Origin: Eupeodes corollae
Taxonomy: Eukaryota > Arthropoda > Insecta > Diptera > Syrphidae
Direction of reading: 5' to 3'
DNA length: 64,000 nucleotides
Assembly (NCBI RefSeq): GCF_945859685.1
Contig: NC_079147.1
Span: forward strand, 102,841,525-102,905,524
A program made the position numbers and the translations under genes. Below the pieces are notes generated by a model. The model made no database searches, had not been told where the DNA came from, and saw only the letters and a list, made by a program, of their open reading frames with translations. Below are positions 52,430-64,000 of this stretch, in pieces; within the stretch, counting starts at the first letter, position 1, and each line of letters starts with the position of its first letter.

Positions 52430-54985
52430 ACATGAATCTTGAGGCTTCCTCCTAAGCTCAATGGAACCAGTTTGAGTCCCTTACGAAACGTGAGAGGCTG
52501 ATTATACTGATATGATTTAGAACGTTAAATAAGAATTCTCGTAGGTAATTCTTGCGTTTTCGAGCCAGAGCAGGGCATGTACAGAGAAGTTGAAGAACTG
52601 TTTCTTCCTTGTCCATACAGCTTCTGCAAAAGTCATTTGAGAATACGAATAGTCTCGTGGCGTGCTTTCCTATTAGACACTGTCCGGTTATGACAACTAT
52701 TATTGAACTTATCTGCAATCTGCTTAGAGAGAGCACCTTGAACGTTTTAAATTCAGTGTTGGTCAGACGTTTTTTGTGACTTGACACGTGGTGATGTTGT
52801 TCTACATGGTGCCTGCCCTTCTCACAGCGTCTTGCATTAGCAGCAGTTTACAAGCAGCGATTGGTATGCCAGTACTTGCCAAACGTGGTAAGATGGGCTG
52901 TACTGTACCGTTCCTGGCGAGTTCATCTGCCTTACAGTTACCTGGAATGTCTCTATGACCCGGCACCCAGCAAAGGTGTTGTGTCATCTTCATTAGAGAT
53001 GATCGATAGTTATGGACTGTTGTAGAGTTTGTAGATACAGAGTCCAGGTATATTTTTCTTTAAGCCAGGACAAGACTTCTATTATCGCCAAAAGTTCCGC
53101 CTGGAACACGCTACAATGATTGGGAAGGCGGATGAGAGACTTAATTTCAGTCGTTCAAAGTACACACCTCCATCAACCCCTTCATTTCTTTTTGAGACAT
53201 CTGTGTAAAAGTGGACTAAATCGTCTTTCAGGAATGCCCTATCCTCTCAGAAATCTGGACGTTTCTGTAGAATTGCAGTTGGGGGATGTAGTCTGTGTGC
53301 TTTGGGATTGGTTCTAAATACCTATTACGGATAGGCCAATGTTGTTGTCAATCCACTACGACGAAGATTTGCGGCGAATAGAAGAGCTTGCAGCTAGTTG
53401 TTTGCTTAATATATCAAGAATAAGGTGCCCAGTTCCGCAGATGGGGTCGTGCGAAGCGATCCACTTATAGGCAAGCTGAACGTTGGAGCAGCCATGCGTG
53501 ATATAGGGTTGTAAGCCCTATTTATTACCAATATCTTTTTTGCAAGAAAAGAGCACTACCGTAGCTTTTTTCACTCTTTCCTGTACGTTGGGTTTCCAAT
53601 TTAGTTTTCTATCTAAGACAGGAACCAGGTATTTAGCCTCGTCTGAGAATTTTAATTGGATTCCTTTAATATAGGGAGGGTTGACAAATGGAATTTTGTA
53701 TCTCCTCGAAAATAAGAATAGATCGGTTTAGTGTGGGTTTGTAAGAGTTCTTTTAGGATGGTAAGATGCTTTCCTAAAACTGCTATAGGAACTACGTCCG
53801 CATAGGCTATCACTCTGAAACCCTTCGCATCCAGACTAGTTAGGATTTCATTCACCACTAGGTTCCAGAGGAGAAAGAATAGAACACAACCTTGCGGTGT
53901 CCCTCTACTAACGAATCGTCTACCAGAAGAGTTGCCCAGTTTTGAGTTAATTATTCTGCTAGTCATCATTAAATGAATTAATTTCCCAAGCGAACTCTCT
54001 AAGAGATGTTAGTGCAGATGTGATTGCAGATGTGTCCACGTTGTTAAAGGCACCTTCGATGTCAAGGAAAGCAACCATAGTGAACTCTTTATGATGGAGG
54101 GAATATGCAATACTTGCCCTTAAATAGATATCAATCAATCTTTCCAAAGTATTAAGAAGGAATGATGATAGAGTTATAGGTCGTAGATCGTTAGGATTGA
54201 CTTGTGACATTTACCTGGCTTTTTGTATAAAAACAACTTTAACTTCTCTCCATGCCGAGGGAACATGGACGAGGTAAAGACATCTGGTAAAAATTTTCTC
54301 AAGGATTGGTGCAATAATGTCAGAAGTCTTTTGTAGCTCGGGCTAGTATTATTCCATCTGGTCCTGCAGATTTAAATGGTTTGAAGCTGTTGAGAGTCCA
54401 TTTCAGCTTGTCCCTTGTGATCAGACCTTGTGGATATGTTGTATTGGAACTTGAACGTATATGATTGTTGCAAGTTTCGATAAAAGAACTACCAGGAAAG
54501 TGAGTGTCCAATAGTAAGTTCAGCAATTCATTACTTGAATTTGTCCAGGAGCCATCTGCATTTGTCAAGTAGCTTGGCACTGCTCGATTAGTTGAAAGAA
54601 TTTTCCGCAACCTGAAGGCTTCAGAAGTTTCCTCTATCCTGCCGCAGAAGGATCGCCAAGAAGATCGCTTAGATTTGCTTAGTGCCTTGTTGTAAATTCT
54701 TAGGGGTTTTCTGTAAGAATCCCAGTGAGAGGCTAGTTTTGCGGCTTTGGCTCGGTTGAAGAGTTTCCTACATTCTCTTCTGAGCGAGTCAAGCTCTGAG
54801 GCCCACCATTGTGGTTTCCTCTTTCCTCTTATGAGTATAAGGGGAAAAGCAATTTCTAGAGATCTGTTCATAGCTGAGGTGAGTTCATTGACTTTGTTGT
54901 TAAGTTCGTTAGCGGTAGAGTAAGGACTAAGGGAAAACTTTAAAATAGCGCGAATTTCGGAGTTAGTTAACTCAATGTTTACACG
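52430..54985 (-). pseudogene. LOA-like LINE ORF2 remnant (linker, RT, RNase H)
   Basis: Minus-strand order: WWASELDSLRRECRKLFNRA (54810), FKPFKSAGPDGIILA (54350), NDLRPITLSSFLLNTLERL and VAFLDIEGAFNNVDTSAI (54150), SRGTPQGCVLFFLLWNLVV and VIAYADVVPIAV (53890). The RNase H end is CWVPGHRDIPGNCKADELAR (52970) and GQCLIGKHATRLFVFSNDFC with CPALARKRK (52700). The RNase H domain supports the LOA/I group. Many shifts and stops, and YADD changed to YADV, make it dead. No ORF1 or endonuclease lies to its right. Confidence 0.85.
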
Positions 54986-55470
54986 TCTATATCTAATGAC
55001 GCAGAATCCAAACTAATAACGCATAGCGTCGTTTTGTAGGCTATGTAAAGACCTTACAAATGTTGAATAGTTTTGCCAGATACAAGCTCTGTAGCGCTTT
55101 GTATATAGCCTCGTTTAAAAGATAAAAAGGCGGAAGGGAGATATTTTCCAAAAATGTATTAACATAGTGGAAATAAACAGATTGCGATTGCAAATAAATA
55201 AGCCCACTTGGAGCAACAAAACGCACTTGCATTTTGTTTTCTCACGTTTGACATCTAAAAAGTAAAACTTACTCACCTACTTTTACAGTCATTCGATAGG
55301 TACTTACTTCTTTTGAAATCCAAACATACTCAAACGCGTCTGGTTTGCAGGTAGTTTTCGGTCGTTTTTGGAAGTGTTTGTTTTTTTCACCTTCGATAAT
55401 CCCAAAGCTCGAGGTTTCTAGAGAAAACAAAAACAAATAATTGCATACAATCTTGTAATTAACATTATTC
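54986..55470. other. Flank between LINE remnant and EXO1 3' end
   Basis: No supported ORF. The right 100 bp belong to the EXO1 3' UTR side. The inverted 28-bp phrase shared with 50967 lies at 55128-55155. Confidence 0.4.
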
Positions 55471-57750
55471 TCAATGAATTACCACAATTGGTGTCTTCTT
55501 TGGAGTAACTTTTTGAAGCCTAGGCTTCTCTTCTTCATCCGATAGCTCTATCAAATCATTCGCGTTCTCTTCAACTTTTAATCGACTCACTCCACTATCA
55601 TTACAACTTATTTGTGTTGAAGATTCCGAAGCTGTTGGAAGAATTGAACTGATACCACTATCAAAACTTTGTGGGATCTGGCTTTGTGGCGTCGGAATTG
55701 TTATTGTCGTCTTTGCACACTCAGATTTAAACGGATTAATCGAGGTCAAAGGAGATACTTCCGCCACCGGCGTCGATTTATTAGATATAGAACTCCTTAC
55801 GGGGGAGGGGGAATTATAGTCGTATAAAGCTACAGTCTTTTTATTGTTCTCATTGGATAGCTCCTCAATTCGCGACATTTCTTCAATTATTTTTTCGGTG
55901 AAGACTTTTTGAGGCAGTGTTTGTGATGACAGAGATGGAGTAAGTGTTTTATCACTTTGCTTTTCTTCAGCTTCACTTTCACCAGAAAGCGAGACATTCG
56001 ATGCGAAAAATCTACTTCGAACCTCCGTTGTTGTTGTTGTGAATATCGATCGTTTAGTTGAATTTATTGATGGCACCTTTTGTGAGCTTCGATTATCATA
56101 GTTTGACTTTGGCTTCGGTGAAACTCGAGGAAAAGGATTGTAAGCTTTTTTAGTTGGGGTAACTTGAACAGGGGTTGTTATGCAATTGTCTGTATTACTA
56201 CAGCGCCTCTTTGTCGCAGGTTCCTGAGTTCCGTTGTACATCGAAAATAATTCATCTTCTCCAAGCCTGAAAGTGCAAAGAAACGAGCATACATTGAGAG
56301 TAAAAATAAATGAGTGTGAATATCGACTTTTCTTCTGAATCCTCTTCTTCTTCTTGCATCTTGGAATAGCTGACTTTTTTGAACTGCAATGCAAACGGAA
56401 TAACTGATTGTTGCTGCTTCTTGTCTGCCAGAGTGTGTGGTTTGAAGTTCGATTGCCAGATGCTTTTGTGTTTTGTCCGTTTTACATTGCAGTTGCTGAA
56501 AGCCTGACTTTGGAAAAAGAAAAAAAATAAATTAAATGTCGACTTTAATTCATAAGAAAGCTTACATATGATCTGGATTCCAATTGTCAAGAGTTTTCAA
56601 TGAAAACGGATTAAGATTGCCAAGGGCTAATTGGAAAGCAATCGCTGTGTCAAGTGGTTCGCCGGCATTCGAACAATAACGTTCGTCAGTGTTGTATGTC
56701 GATAGATCATTCAAACGCTGCATGCGCCGTTCTAACGGATTGAAAACATACATGTGCTTGAATGTCGCATCGGCTTTCAGGAAGTTCTCCACATAGTCGC
56801 CATCGACTTCCAAATTTCGTTTGTTCAGGTATTGAGGAATTTTAAGCAGAGCACGACGCATGTCGTCCTCTTCAGTCATTAGCATAAATTTGCAGGCTTT
56901 GGCAAGTCCTATGCCCGGCAACGAATCTAAATAATCACAACCTGAGAGAATACACATGGCTCGGAACTTGTCGAATGTGTACTTGTCCTGCCGACAGCCC
57001 ATCGACAGGTAGAGTTTATCAGCCTCGACTAGGAGTCCAGCACCGGTAAGATCCAGTTTGAAGATGATTTTCTTGCAACCGAAGAGCGTGAGATCTGAAT
57101 CCTCTGTGATGACGTACTGGGCAATATCGAGCTTATTGAGGAAGGCCATTTGAGCATCTGCTTCGTAGGGGGCCACAATGCAATCGACATTCCTTAAACG
57201 ACACTCTTTGATGAGACGCAGGGCCATGTCGTGGGTGACATCGATGCAACGTCTCATATGGGAATGTGCCTCGGCGGTTTTTCCCAAACGGAGCAGCTCG
57301 GCTGCTCGTTTCCGGGAAACATCTCGACTTTCTCGGCGACGTTTTTCCGTTAGAGCTTTGGCAGGCAAGTGACGACCATCAAAAACCAGGATTGGTTTGA
57401 TGTCATAGGACAGGAGCATAGAAACATATTTCAAACAATACGTCACATACCTGCGCAGATTGTGGGTTTTTATTTTCAAAACAAAATATTCAAATAGTGA
57501 AGGAACTACGATGACACTCACAAATCAGTATCTTCACCACGACAGAGCTTGTCAGCACAGCAGAAAACTCCCTTGTGCAACCAACAATAGGTGTCCACTG
57601 CGACAGTGCATCCTCGTAAATCCTTGGAAGATAAAAAGCAGTTGTATATTATGGGAATGATAGGACTTGAGGTGTTTTGACTTCGTTTACCTTAAGATGA
57701 ACTTTCGAAGATGATTTTTCTAGGAATGGTATCAAACCTGTGATACCCAT
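55471..57750 (-). CDS. Exonuclease 1 (EXO1/tosca), five exons
   Basis: A 5'-3' exonuclease and flap nuclease of the XPG/FEN1 family acting in mismatch repair and double-strand-break resection in the nucleus. Model exons on the minus strand: 57691-57750, 57522-57622, 56566-57450, 56328-56507 and 55471-56266, giving 673 residues (Drosophila tosca is somewhat longer). N-domain: MGITGLIPFLEKSSSKVHLK, CTVAVDTYCWLHKG with the first acidic metal ligand, ILVFDGRHLPAK. I-domain: IVAPYEADAQMAFL, ITEDSDLTLFGCK, ILSGCDYLDSLPGIGLAKAC. All seven metal-binding acids are present. The tail is Ser/Thr-rich with IELSDEEEK near the end. Four splice sites are standard; the exon 4 donor AA|GTCGAT is weak, chosen because it keeps the frame. 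Confidence 0.9.
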
Positions 57751-58488
57751 TTGTTTAAGTTCCTTAAAATTGAACTATTTTCTTGTTTCTTGTTTTATAT
57801 TTAACACTTCCTAACTACCAATTCAATTGGTTTTGATTTCAAGTATTTTATTTTATAAAATCAAATATACTGGCGCGAAACGGCGAAAGTGAAAAATGAC
57901 GTTTGACAGCGAGACTCGATAAACAACTATTTTTCTTTTTCGAGCACTTCCAATGGCTGTCAAACTGTTATTACTGTACAAAGAAATAAATAATTTTCTC
58001 CACTACATAAACATACATTTTCTTTTAAAGGTCTGTTTATATGGAGAATTTTCACGACGTGTATTGATTATTTTCGTTTCACGTAGTGAAGTGATTATTG
58101 TCGTTTGGATATGATATTATGTCAATAATTTTGATTCGCGTCATTTGGACTGTTCCATCACGAATGGTGAAAGTTCAAAGTAATAAAAAATTTGACAAAT
58201 CGTTTCATAATCGGAAATCCAAGGGGAGTATAAAAATGTCTGGCCGTGATTTCTGATGGAGACACATTTATTAATAGAAAGTTACTATTTAACAAAGTGT
58301 CAGTATAAAGGCTAAACCCTACAACTAAGTGTTAGGATATAATGGGCCTTACCAATAAATAAAATTAAAGCTCACTTAAATATTTAACTGGGTTTGAAAT
58401 ATTTTGCCATACCAATAAAAATTTTAATAGTTAGGTTAAGGGCTAACGCTCAGTTAAATTTTATTGTTGGGAAACTCAACTATAAGCT
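57751..58488. other. Intergenic, upstream of EXO1
   Basis: No ORF, RNA gene or element recognised. It includes the EXO1 promoter side, where no motif can be fixed. Confidence 0.45.
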
Positions 58489-58717
58489 AGTACCCGTGGA
58501 ATATTGTTTATTGAGACTGTCATGCGAGAGGTCTTGGGTTCGATCCCTGCCTGTGCCACCTAAAGTTTTATTTAAGGGTACTGCCACTTGCGAGGAATTG
58601 ACAATTTCTCCAAGAGTAATTAATATCAAGAAAAGGGACTGGCACACAGTAATGGTTGAGAGTTGTAAGTCACTAGGCCCTAGTTCTCTATGGACTGCTG
58701 CACCACCAAATTTATAA
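58489..58717 (+). mobile_element. tRNA-derived SINE, decayed copy
   Basis: The plus strand starts GTACCCGTGGAATATTG, then CTGTCATGCGAGAGGTCT, a perfect B box GGTTCGATCCC, GCCTGTGCCACC, the body and CACCACCAAATTTATA at the end. Part of the A-box region and a 60-bp body piece are missing. No target duplication recognised. Confidence 0.85.
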
Positions 58718-58983
58718 ACTATTATAATGTAGCTTCAAACCTCGGTCGTTGGGAAGAAAGTTTACTTAAATTTTGTTTGATTTATTTATTTATTTCTCTT
58801 CTTTTTACAAATTGAACAACAAGAGTGAAGATATTGTTGCTATACACAGATTCTGAAATAAAACAATCTAAATTTCAGTGATAATATAGTTGTCAGCTAT
58901 CACAGTACGACAACATAGAAAATAGATCAATTTGGGCGTTGAGCTCGAGCTTACGATATTTACGATCTTAACCGAGAACATAC

Positions 58984-60307
58984 AGTTAGGGACTTAAGTC
59001 TTCTTACATTCCCAAAATTTCATATATTCGTCAGTCAAAGAGAACCAGGAAAAAAGTTATACAGCAAAAGTATTCAAATACATTTCAATTATTATACGAA
59101 AACAAAATTTTTCATTATTCTTTTAAGATAATAAAAAAAAAACAAATTATAAGAGTGGACAAAAGTGTTCACGCATAACAAAAGATTCCTTAACATTAAA
59201 TAAAAAACATAATTTTTAAATTCAATTCCTTTTACATTAGTACTTTGTTGGTCCATCGTTAGCATTAATCACTTCCTGTAGACGTCTTGGCATGGTTTCA
59301 ACAAGATTTTGGGTCACATCGGAGGTAATTTCCGACCAGCACCTTTGTAAAGCTTCTTTTAACGTTTGTTTGTTGGTAACATCGACATGATTTAGGTCTG
59401 GCGATTATGGAGGGGTTTTTAATTGCCTTGGTGCATGATATATCAGACAATCTCTAACAATGATCGCGGTATGCTTGGGATCGTTGTCCTGTTGGAAAAT
59501 CCAACTCTGGCCAAGACCCAACATATCCACTGATGGCTGCAAATTATGTTCTTATAGTTGTTTATAATAGTATCGATCCATAATACCATCAATAAGCACC
59601 CCAAGCCAGCAAGTTTTTGCGGGGAACACGGCTTGCATACCCTTGATCTCGTAATGCCCTTTGGATAGTTTTCGGGTGAACTTTTTTATCCGTAGAATTT
59701 TCGATTCTTTCCGCCAATTTCGGCCCTGAAATTCTTGGATTTTTTGCTACTTCCCTTACAATGAGAATGACATCTCGTCTGGAGAGCTTTTTTAGGCGTC
59801 CCAATCTTGGGTTATTTTCCACAGATCCAGTGTTTTTGAATTTGTTGACAATATATTGGACCGTAGCAAAGGGTGTGTTGAAAAATGTACCGATTGCGCG
59901 GTAAGATTTTCCTTTTTTATGCTCTTGAATAATAAGCTTTTTAATTTCAACAATAACTTCTTTACGCGTGGTCATCTTGACGCTTTGTAACAATTTATTT
60001 GAATAGTAAAGTGCTAAAAAATAATTTAAGAATCAAGTAGATTACTTGTATTGCAAAACACTAACGGTATTCCAAATTATAAATAAAGCTAAGGAGAATG
60101 CAATGTATGAACACTTTTGTCTCTCTTAATTTGAGTTTTTTTTTCGTATTTACCGTCATTTATATATAAAAGCAGAATAAAATGTTTTGCTTGGTACAGT
60201 AATTAAAATGTATTGGAATACTTTTGGTGTAAAACTTTTTCCCTGATTCTCTTTGATTGACGAATATATGAAATTTTGGGTATGTATGAAGACTTTAGTC
60301 CTTAACT
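58984..60307 (-). mobile_element. Tc1-like element with long inverted ends
   Basis: The left end AGTTAGGGACTTAAGTCTTC and the inverted right end AGTTAAGGACTAAAGTCTTC lead into more than 100 bp of inverted similarity (AAAATTTCATATATTCGTCA is shared exactly). An inner repeat, AAAAGTGTTCACGCATAAC near 59158, has an inverted partner near 60105. The exact TA boundaries are uncertain by one or two bases. Confidence 0.87.
59225..59993 (-). pseudogene. Tc1-like transposase, broken
   Basis: The N-terminal half is open at 59589-59993: TTRKEVIVEIKKLIIQEHKK, GKSYRAIGTFFNTPFATVQY, RLGRLKKLSRRDVILIV and HPKTIQRALRDQGYASRVP, the paired helix-turn-helix domain. The catalytic start is missing. The end survives in other frames at 59225-59560: WIFQQDNDPKHTAIIVRDCL and ALQRCWSEITSDVTQNLVET. 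A sizeable part of the catalytic domain is deleted. Confidence 0.87.
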
Positions 60308-61062
60308 AGCTTGAGGTAGCGTTTCGTTAACTTTGGGTGAGCTTAGTGAGTAAACTCGGAATTTGACAATCTGATTTATTTGGCGGAAGTTAAAATTTTA
60401 AATTAAATTCAAAGAGTTTGTTTTGTATTCAGATGTTGAAATAGGTGCGTTAATTTCAACAAAATATTTCACCTTGCACACATTTAATACCAAATTGCCC
60501 GTTTTGGTGATCGAGGGTGTTGTATTTGGACCATAACTACAGTAAACTATATTTTCCTTTCCACAACTGAATTTTGATTCTGGATCCTAATGAATATTTA
60601 ACTACTAATGTATTGGTCGTTGAAATTGTTTCTAGTAAAAGTTGAAACACTTTCTTTTCGGCTTAAAAACACGCTTTCACATCAAATATTCCCAAGGATA
60701 TATAAGGTTAAGTTTAGCTGGCTGTTGACGGGAAAACCAACACACAGACAAATAGTTGGTCAATTGGAATACCCCATGGATCTTCAGATCTCCATTACTT
60801 GTTGAAGCAGTTAGAGATAGCTATGAAGCGTTTTGGGCAATAGATATCGGAATTTCTAAGATTACTTCGTTAATTGAAGTAAAAATCTACAAGGTGGAGT
60901 CCTCGTCTATGTCTTCTCTTCTTTCTCATCCATGCAACTTCCTTAAAAATCAAAAATCGGTTGCAGGAGCTATAAGTCAAAAAGCTAGCCTTCATATTAA
61001 GCAGAGAGTGTTTAGCATCAATCATTGGCAAAATTAATTTAGCTGACAGACAAGTAATTGTA
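60308..61062. other. Non-coding stretch
   Basis: Several short open frames exist but none has recognisable motifs. Part may belong to the LINE fragment to the right. I see no RNA gene or terminal repeats. Confidence 0.4.
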
Positions 61063-61470
61063 TTAGCCCATCTTATGTGGTTTGCTTTCTTCGTGTTTAC
61101 AAGTAGCTCGGAGTATACAGATGTCAGATTTATTGTCTATCAAAGGTAGAGCTTTTTCCTTTTTTGAAAGTTCGTTAACTTTGCAATATCCTCGAAGGTT
61201 TTTATATGACTCGGCATAAAAATTGAGTGAAATTTGGACTGCTTCGCCGTTTCCACAAGAGATGATTGACAGTTTCGGGCTGTGTGTGATTTTATTGAGA
61301 CAGAGTCCAATGAGTTTATTGCAGCTTTGACTATCAGAGAAGATGCGCATATCGGTAGTCAATATCACGTTTTTTCTGAGCCAAAAGAAGGCACCTATGA
61401 TGGCCAGAAGTACTGCCATGAGCACCCTACTAGTGATTGGAATGACAAAATAAGAGCCATAGATCAACAT
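61063..61470 (-). pseudogene. LINE RNase H-like fragment
   Basis: The minus-strand frame includes LMAVLLAIIGAFFWLRKNVI and DMRIFSDSQSCNKLIGLCL, resembling the RNase H motif AExLAI..A..WL...I.IFSDSQAAI of LOA/I-type LINEs. The remainder does not match. It is probably a scrap of such an element. Confidence 0.55.
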
Positions 61471-61779
61471 TTAATGGACAAGTCTTTGTCCACACACCAA
61501 CCTGCCAAAACCCTATCATCATAACATCGAAGACTTGAGAAATGCTGTCGGGAGTGACGATAACAATTACTTTATATAAATGATAGTTATATATGCACTT
61601 TTTGATGCAAACAATCTTTCTTGTTTTACTTTTGTGTCATGTCATCGTTAAAGACATTTTGGTTGTCCAGAAATGCTTCGTGAGCTTAAACTGTCACGTA
61701 ATCTTATTACGAGCTTGAAAAAATCTGCGAAATACATTTTTTATAATAAAAAGTTTAACTCAAATTGGGCCTCAACGTT

Positions 61780-62700
61780 TTTTTTTTTTGGAAAAAAGTT
61801 CAAAACAATGGCTTAATAAAAGATGTCCCAGTTTGTGAGAACGATATTGATTTGGAGGATATAAATCTTAAATTTTCTACTTCTCAAACCCAGTATAGTT
61901 TTATGTCCTCAAGAATTGCAGAGAACGATAGTATAAATGCATACTGTAGTGCGGTAGATGAGTATGAAGTAGGAATAGCAATCTATTCTATAAAATCGAA
62001 ATGCACTGGACTTGACAATATTCGTCTACCTTCTCTTCTTCCTCACATAACTCACATCATCAACACATTATTGATGACCTCTACATATGCCACTTCTTGG
62101 AAAATGTCCAAAAATATTCCTTTTCCAAAACAAGGAAAGAAAAAGCAGTGCCTGCAGACCTATATCAAGGTATACTTCCCTATTTTATCTAAAGCTTTTA
62201 AGTGACCAAGTCAGTGAGGATTCCTATATGGACATATTTGCGTTCCAGCTTTGCTTAATGTACCCGATGACATAAGACAGGATTTAGACCAATTATTTAC
62301 TACTTTCTTGGCTTGACTTTTCGAAGGCATTTGATTGCGTGAATTATAATCATCTCTGCGATGAACTGACTACTTATTTTATCTTCTGTGCAAACCGTAT
62401 CTTGTAATGGTAAACTGTCTTAGTTCCTTTTTGTTCCTTTTTGTTCATACTAGTGTTATTCAAGGATCAATCCTTGGGCCTTTAATGTTTTCGTTGTTCA
62501 TTAATGATCTGTTTTGTGTTCATGTCTTCCATGTCTACGCTGATGATGTTCAGTTATATATGAGCTTTCCTGAGAGCATAGCTAAAATGAAAATTGATCT
62601 ATAGTCTATATATGATTGGTTGACACGCAACGGGCTTAAACTAAGTCCTGAAAAAACTCAGGCTCTTCCAATATCGAATACAAAACTCAAACCTGAACTT
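61780..62700 (+). pseudogene. CR1/Jockey-like LINE reverse transcriptase fragment
   Basis: The plus strand reads AIYSIKSKCTGLDNIRLPSL, SWKMSKNIPFPKQGKKK, then in other frames LDFSKAFDCVNYNHLCDELT, VIQGSILGPLMFSLFINDLF, HVYADDVQLYMSF (catalytic YADD intact) and NGLKLSPEKTQALPIS near 62630. At least three frame breaks and two stops. Endonuclease, thumb and tail are missing. Confidence 0.83.
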
Positions 62701-62959
62701 CCCTTCAAAATATGAAGTCATTTGGAGTAAACACCCCCAAGAATTTCGTCGTCGGTTTTTGATCAATCTTTATAAAAGTCTTAAGGTTTTTGGGATAGTG
62801 TTCTGATTTGGCCTTCATCTGCTTGACAACTAGGATCCAGTCCTGGACCCATACAACAAATCTCTCCAATTATCCCAAGCCGACGCTATCTATTTGCGCA
62901 CCGCAAGACTTGGGGTGTCCTGGTCCTCGCAAGTATAGTACGAAGCAGATTGTAACGGG

Positions 62960-63370
62960 TTATCCATTTTGCGGTTTCAAAAGTCTAGGGCTTTAATTCG
63001 ATCTGCCAATCGTGCAACTATGCAAGCAATTGGCAAAATTGTGAAGAGATTTGAAGAGACAGAAGTATTTACAGATATTGTGAGGCATGGGCATCATCTT
63101 TTCACTCGTACTACTGAAAATATCGCTGCTGTAAGTGGAAGTGTTGCCAATGACCCGAATGTGTCGATTCCTAGTCACTTCAAGAGACACTTCCTGGCCG
63201 CGTGATTTGACACCGCTAGACTTTTTTGTGAGGCTACGCTACGTATTCGTGCAGATGAACCTTTTACTTTTGAGCACTTAACAATCAACATTCGTGAAGT
63301 TATGGCTGAGATACCACCCAATATGTGTCAAAAAGTGGTCAAAAATGACCTCAAAAGAATCAATGCTTGA
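62960..63370 (+). pseudogene. Mariner-like transposase, deletion derivative
   Basis: NRATMQAIGKIVKRFEETEV and TTENIAAVSGSVANDPNVSI come from the DNA-binding half. They jump directly to the end of the catalytic domain (SWPRDLTPLDFF-like text at 63190-63225, then FEHLTINIREVMAEIPPNMC and QKVVKNDLKRINA). It belongs to the same transposase group as 37.9 and 46.4 kb. Confidence 0.8.
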
Positions 63371-63909
63371 AACAATTCAGGTAGTGGAATAGTCCTTCTT
63401 CACATCAGAAGACAACCATTTCCCCAAGACCTTAATCACACGCGCAAATTCATCATACAAAAATTCATAAAAAGGACACCAAAGCCGTGACGTCCATTTT
63501 CTATTAATTCAAGGATTATTAAAAATGTTTCCACTGAAAATCAACAAAAATGCAATCTCGTGAATCTGGGCTTGGGCTCCTATTCCATCAGCCTTTGGTG
63601 AACCTGAAAACAAAACGATTATAAAAACACCTATTGTGAATTAAATCAGATCCACCACATGTTATGCCTTCATTAATGCAACTGCTCGAAAATCAAATCA
63701 AGTTTGAGAGCTACTGTTTAACAGCGCACTGCCGTTTAAATAAATCAAATGCTCTCGAAGAAACAAAAAATAAAATAAAATTGCTTTTCTTGATTTGTTA
63801 GTTCTAAGTGAATTAATTTAGCTTAAAACAAAAACGAATTGTTTGCACAAAAAAAAGCAACAGAAAAAGTCCATTTTCAAGCAAAAGTTGAAAATAAATT
63901 CCATACAAA
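63371..63909. other. Intergenic, upstream of a candidate gene
   Basis: No ORF or element recognised. AT-rich, with A-rich leader-like sequence just before 63910. Confidence 0.4.
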
Positions 63910-63952
63910 ATGAGTAAAATATCAAAAGAAGAATTAAAAGCTAAGATAATTG
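63910..63952 (+). CDS. Candidate first coding exon at the window edge
   Basis: ACAAAATGAG provides a good start context. MSKISKEELKAKII is followed by a donor G|GTAAAT. The charged helix resembles the start of DEK-C type domains (KEELKxKIxEIL), but with 14 residues this is only a hint. The remaining exons would lie beyond the window. Confidence 0.35.
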
Positions 63953-64000
63953 GTAAATATAGATAAAACCACTCGAAGTTACATTTTTCCCAATCTCCGA

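Noticed and set aside
60608..61037. Plus-strand frames of 65 and 93 codons
   Set aside because: No recognisable motifs, overlapping different frames, and located among transposon debris.

Overview
The window looks like nuclear DNA of a brachyceran fly (Diptera). The sequence is AT-rich and spliced genes carry short introns with GT..AG ends. The protein-coding genes read like fly orthologues (annexin B10-like, phosphoglycerate mutase, COX8, RPUSD1, EXO1/tosca). More than half of the remaining sequence is transposable-element debris typical of flies: Jockey- and LOA-like LINEs, Tc1/mariner, piggyBac, PIF/Harbinger, Helitron, a tRNA-derived SINE and MITEs. I do not assign a species.

Host genes, left to right: a phosphoglycerate mutase (minus, 6562-7371) whose last exon is not visible; an intronless, strongly diverged RNA polymerase II largest subunit (RPB1) of 1945 codons (minus, 28759-34596); a frameshifted HPF1 relic (minus, about 36392-37068); COX8 (plus, 40357-40702) converging on an annexin B10-like gene (minus, 40877-42122); an RPUSD1-like pseudouridine synthase in four exons (plus, 47960-49038); EXO1 in five exons (minus, 55471-57750); and a possible first exon at the right edge (63910-63952). 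They do not form a pathway. The common thread is ordinary housekeeping genes (glycolysis, transcription, respiration, membrane binding, RNA modification, DNA repair) separated by transposon-filled intergenic DNA.

Mobile-element layout: 0-9 kb holds a LOA-like RT scrap, a Myb/SANT-like scrap, a broken piggyBac, a repeat-rich non-autonomous element and a Tc1-like element. 9.4-11.4 kb holds a LINE fragment and a Helitron helicase remnant. 12.5-23.4 kb is a nest: an old Jockey-like LINE (minus strand) is broken by a Harbinger element (21595-22826) and by a SINE (target duplication at 15357-15369 and 21538-21550). That SINE is itself split by a younger, nearly full-length Jockey-clade LINE (15406-21240, target duplication at 15393-15405 and 21241-21253). 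23.4-27.5 kb has a duplicated repeat block, a decayed unknown ORF and a second Harbinger. 35.2-35.8 kb has a MITE inserted into its own kind at TTAA. 37.8-39.7, 43.4-47.3, 49.3-55 and 58.5-63.4 kb hold further SINE, LINE and Tc1/mariner copies.

The most notable items are the intronless diverged RPB1 with a heavily interrupted C-terminal repeat domain, the datable nest of insertions, a tRNA-like unit (A box, B box, T-run) in the leader of the young LINE, and the SINE family. Exon boundaries and family assignments were made by eye, without database searches.
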